From the NCBI GenBank assembly GCA_009760855.2, contig WPIO01000009.1:6528501-6592500 (forward strand): a stretch of 64,000 nucleotides of DNA, read 5' to 3'. Every line of letters begins with the position of its first letter. The stretch's first letter is position 1. The notes under the pieces are model-generated. The model had not been told where the DNA came from. It made no database searches and saw only the letters and a list, made by a program, of their open reading frames with translations. Positions 63,763 to 64,000 of the stretch are shown piece by piece. Both the position numbers and the translations under genes were made by a program. Origin of the DNA: Cristatella mucedo (taxonomy: Eukaryota > Bryozoa > Phylactolaemata > Cristatellidae).

Positions 63763-64000
63763 GTCACGCTGTGCTGCCGGCTTTTGGTTTGCTGCCGCCG
63801 TGATGATGTTCTGATGCGTACCGTAACGATGGGGTAGCATTCCGTACTCGCTGCTGCGAATTTCCTTGTGGCGGCGACATTATCTGGTCATGCTTGCAGT
63901 GGAGGTCCGTCGACTTCTGTCTGACTACTAAAGGCTACCAGCTGCGTCTGGGAATCTGCTGCGGTCGGCTCCTGGTATTCCCATCCTTTCTTCGCCGGTT
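63763..64000. other. Right edge, nothing recognised
   Basis: GC-balanced sequence with no supported feature. Confidence 0.4.

Overview
This is a stretch of metazoan nuclear DNA. It has spliced genes with GT-AG introns (one apparent GC-AG), a TATA promoter, non-LTR retrotransposons, tRNA-derived SINEs, a pogo/Tigger-like DNA transposon and very many long perfect microsatellites. No bacterial, organellar or viral genome structure is visible. L2-clade LINEs together with a zinc-finger plus restriction-like-endonuclease (NeSL/R2-type) LINE point to an invertebrate outside the insects, perhaps lophotrochozoan or a basal deuterostome. That placement is inference. Coding exons sit in CpG- and GC-rich islands (about 2.7-6.4, 9-12, 28-29.7, 32-33.5, 37-38.4, 41-43.5 and 46.8-47.4 kb). 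The intervening AT-richer DNA is mostly decayed transposons.

The gene models were assembled by hand from open frames, splice-site consensus and matching intron phases. All of the convincing ones are on the + strand. (1) A small two- or three-exon gene (alpha) with a Cys-rich exon lies at 2.8-4.2 kb. (2) Gene A, 4440-11485, follows a TATA box at 4324. Six exons join in phase into a 484-residue secreted precursor with a signal peptide, Asp/Glu-rich spacers, poly-Ala and poly-Gly tracts, short amphipathic helices and clusters of basic cleavage-type sites. It looks like a granin, proSAAS or neuropeptide-type precursor and matches nothing I can name. (3) Gene B, about 27.8-29.7 kb, is a Cys-containing protein of unknown family. 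(4) Gene C, 32413 to about 52258, has eleven exons that join in phase into about 516 residues, with an EF-hand near the C-terminus. Its long introns are packed with L2, SINE and microsatellite DNA. (5) Gene D, 51598-53947, is a small EF-hand-like protein whose second intron is a (TA)n tract of about 118 bp. Its first exon lies inside the last intron of the gene C model, so one of those two terminal assignments is probably wrong.

The repeats fall into a few families. L2 LINEs share a 3' hairpin and a (TTA)n tail. A second, older LINE family is recognisable at 10.0, 12.3, 14.3, 19.3, 27.0 and 58.3 kb. tRNA-like SINEs include copies whose 3' ends copy the L2 hairpin, which implies mobilisation by L2 machinery. 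A 718-bp TA-flanked Tigger/pogo-like MITE is at 15.5 kb. A deleted NeSL/R2-type element on the minus strand spans 58.7-60.7 kb and has lost its reverse-transcriptase core. Between these lie 10-bp and 5-bp tandem arrays, a 14-bp and a 16-bp perfect hairpin, and dispersed duplications inside introns.

The strongest candidates for something undescribed are the gene A precursor and the multi-exon EF-hand protein of gene C. All exon boundaries are predictions; no transcript evidence was available.
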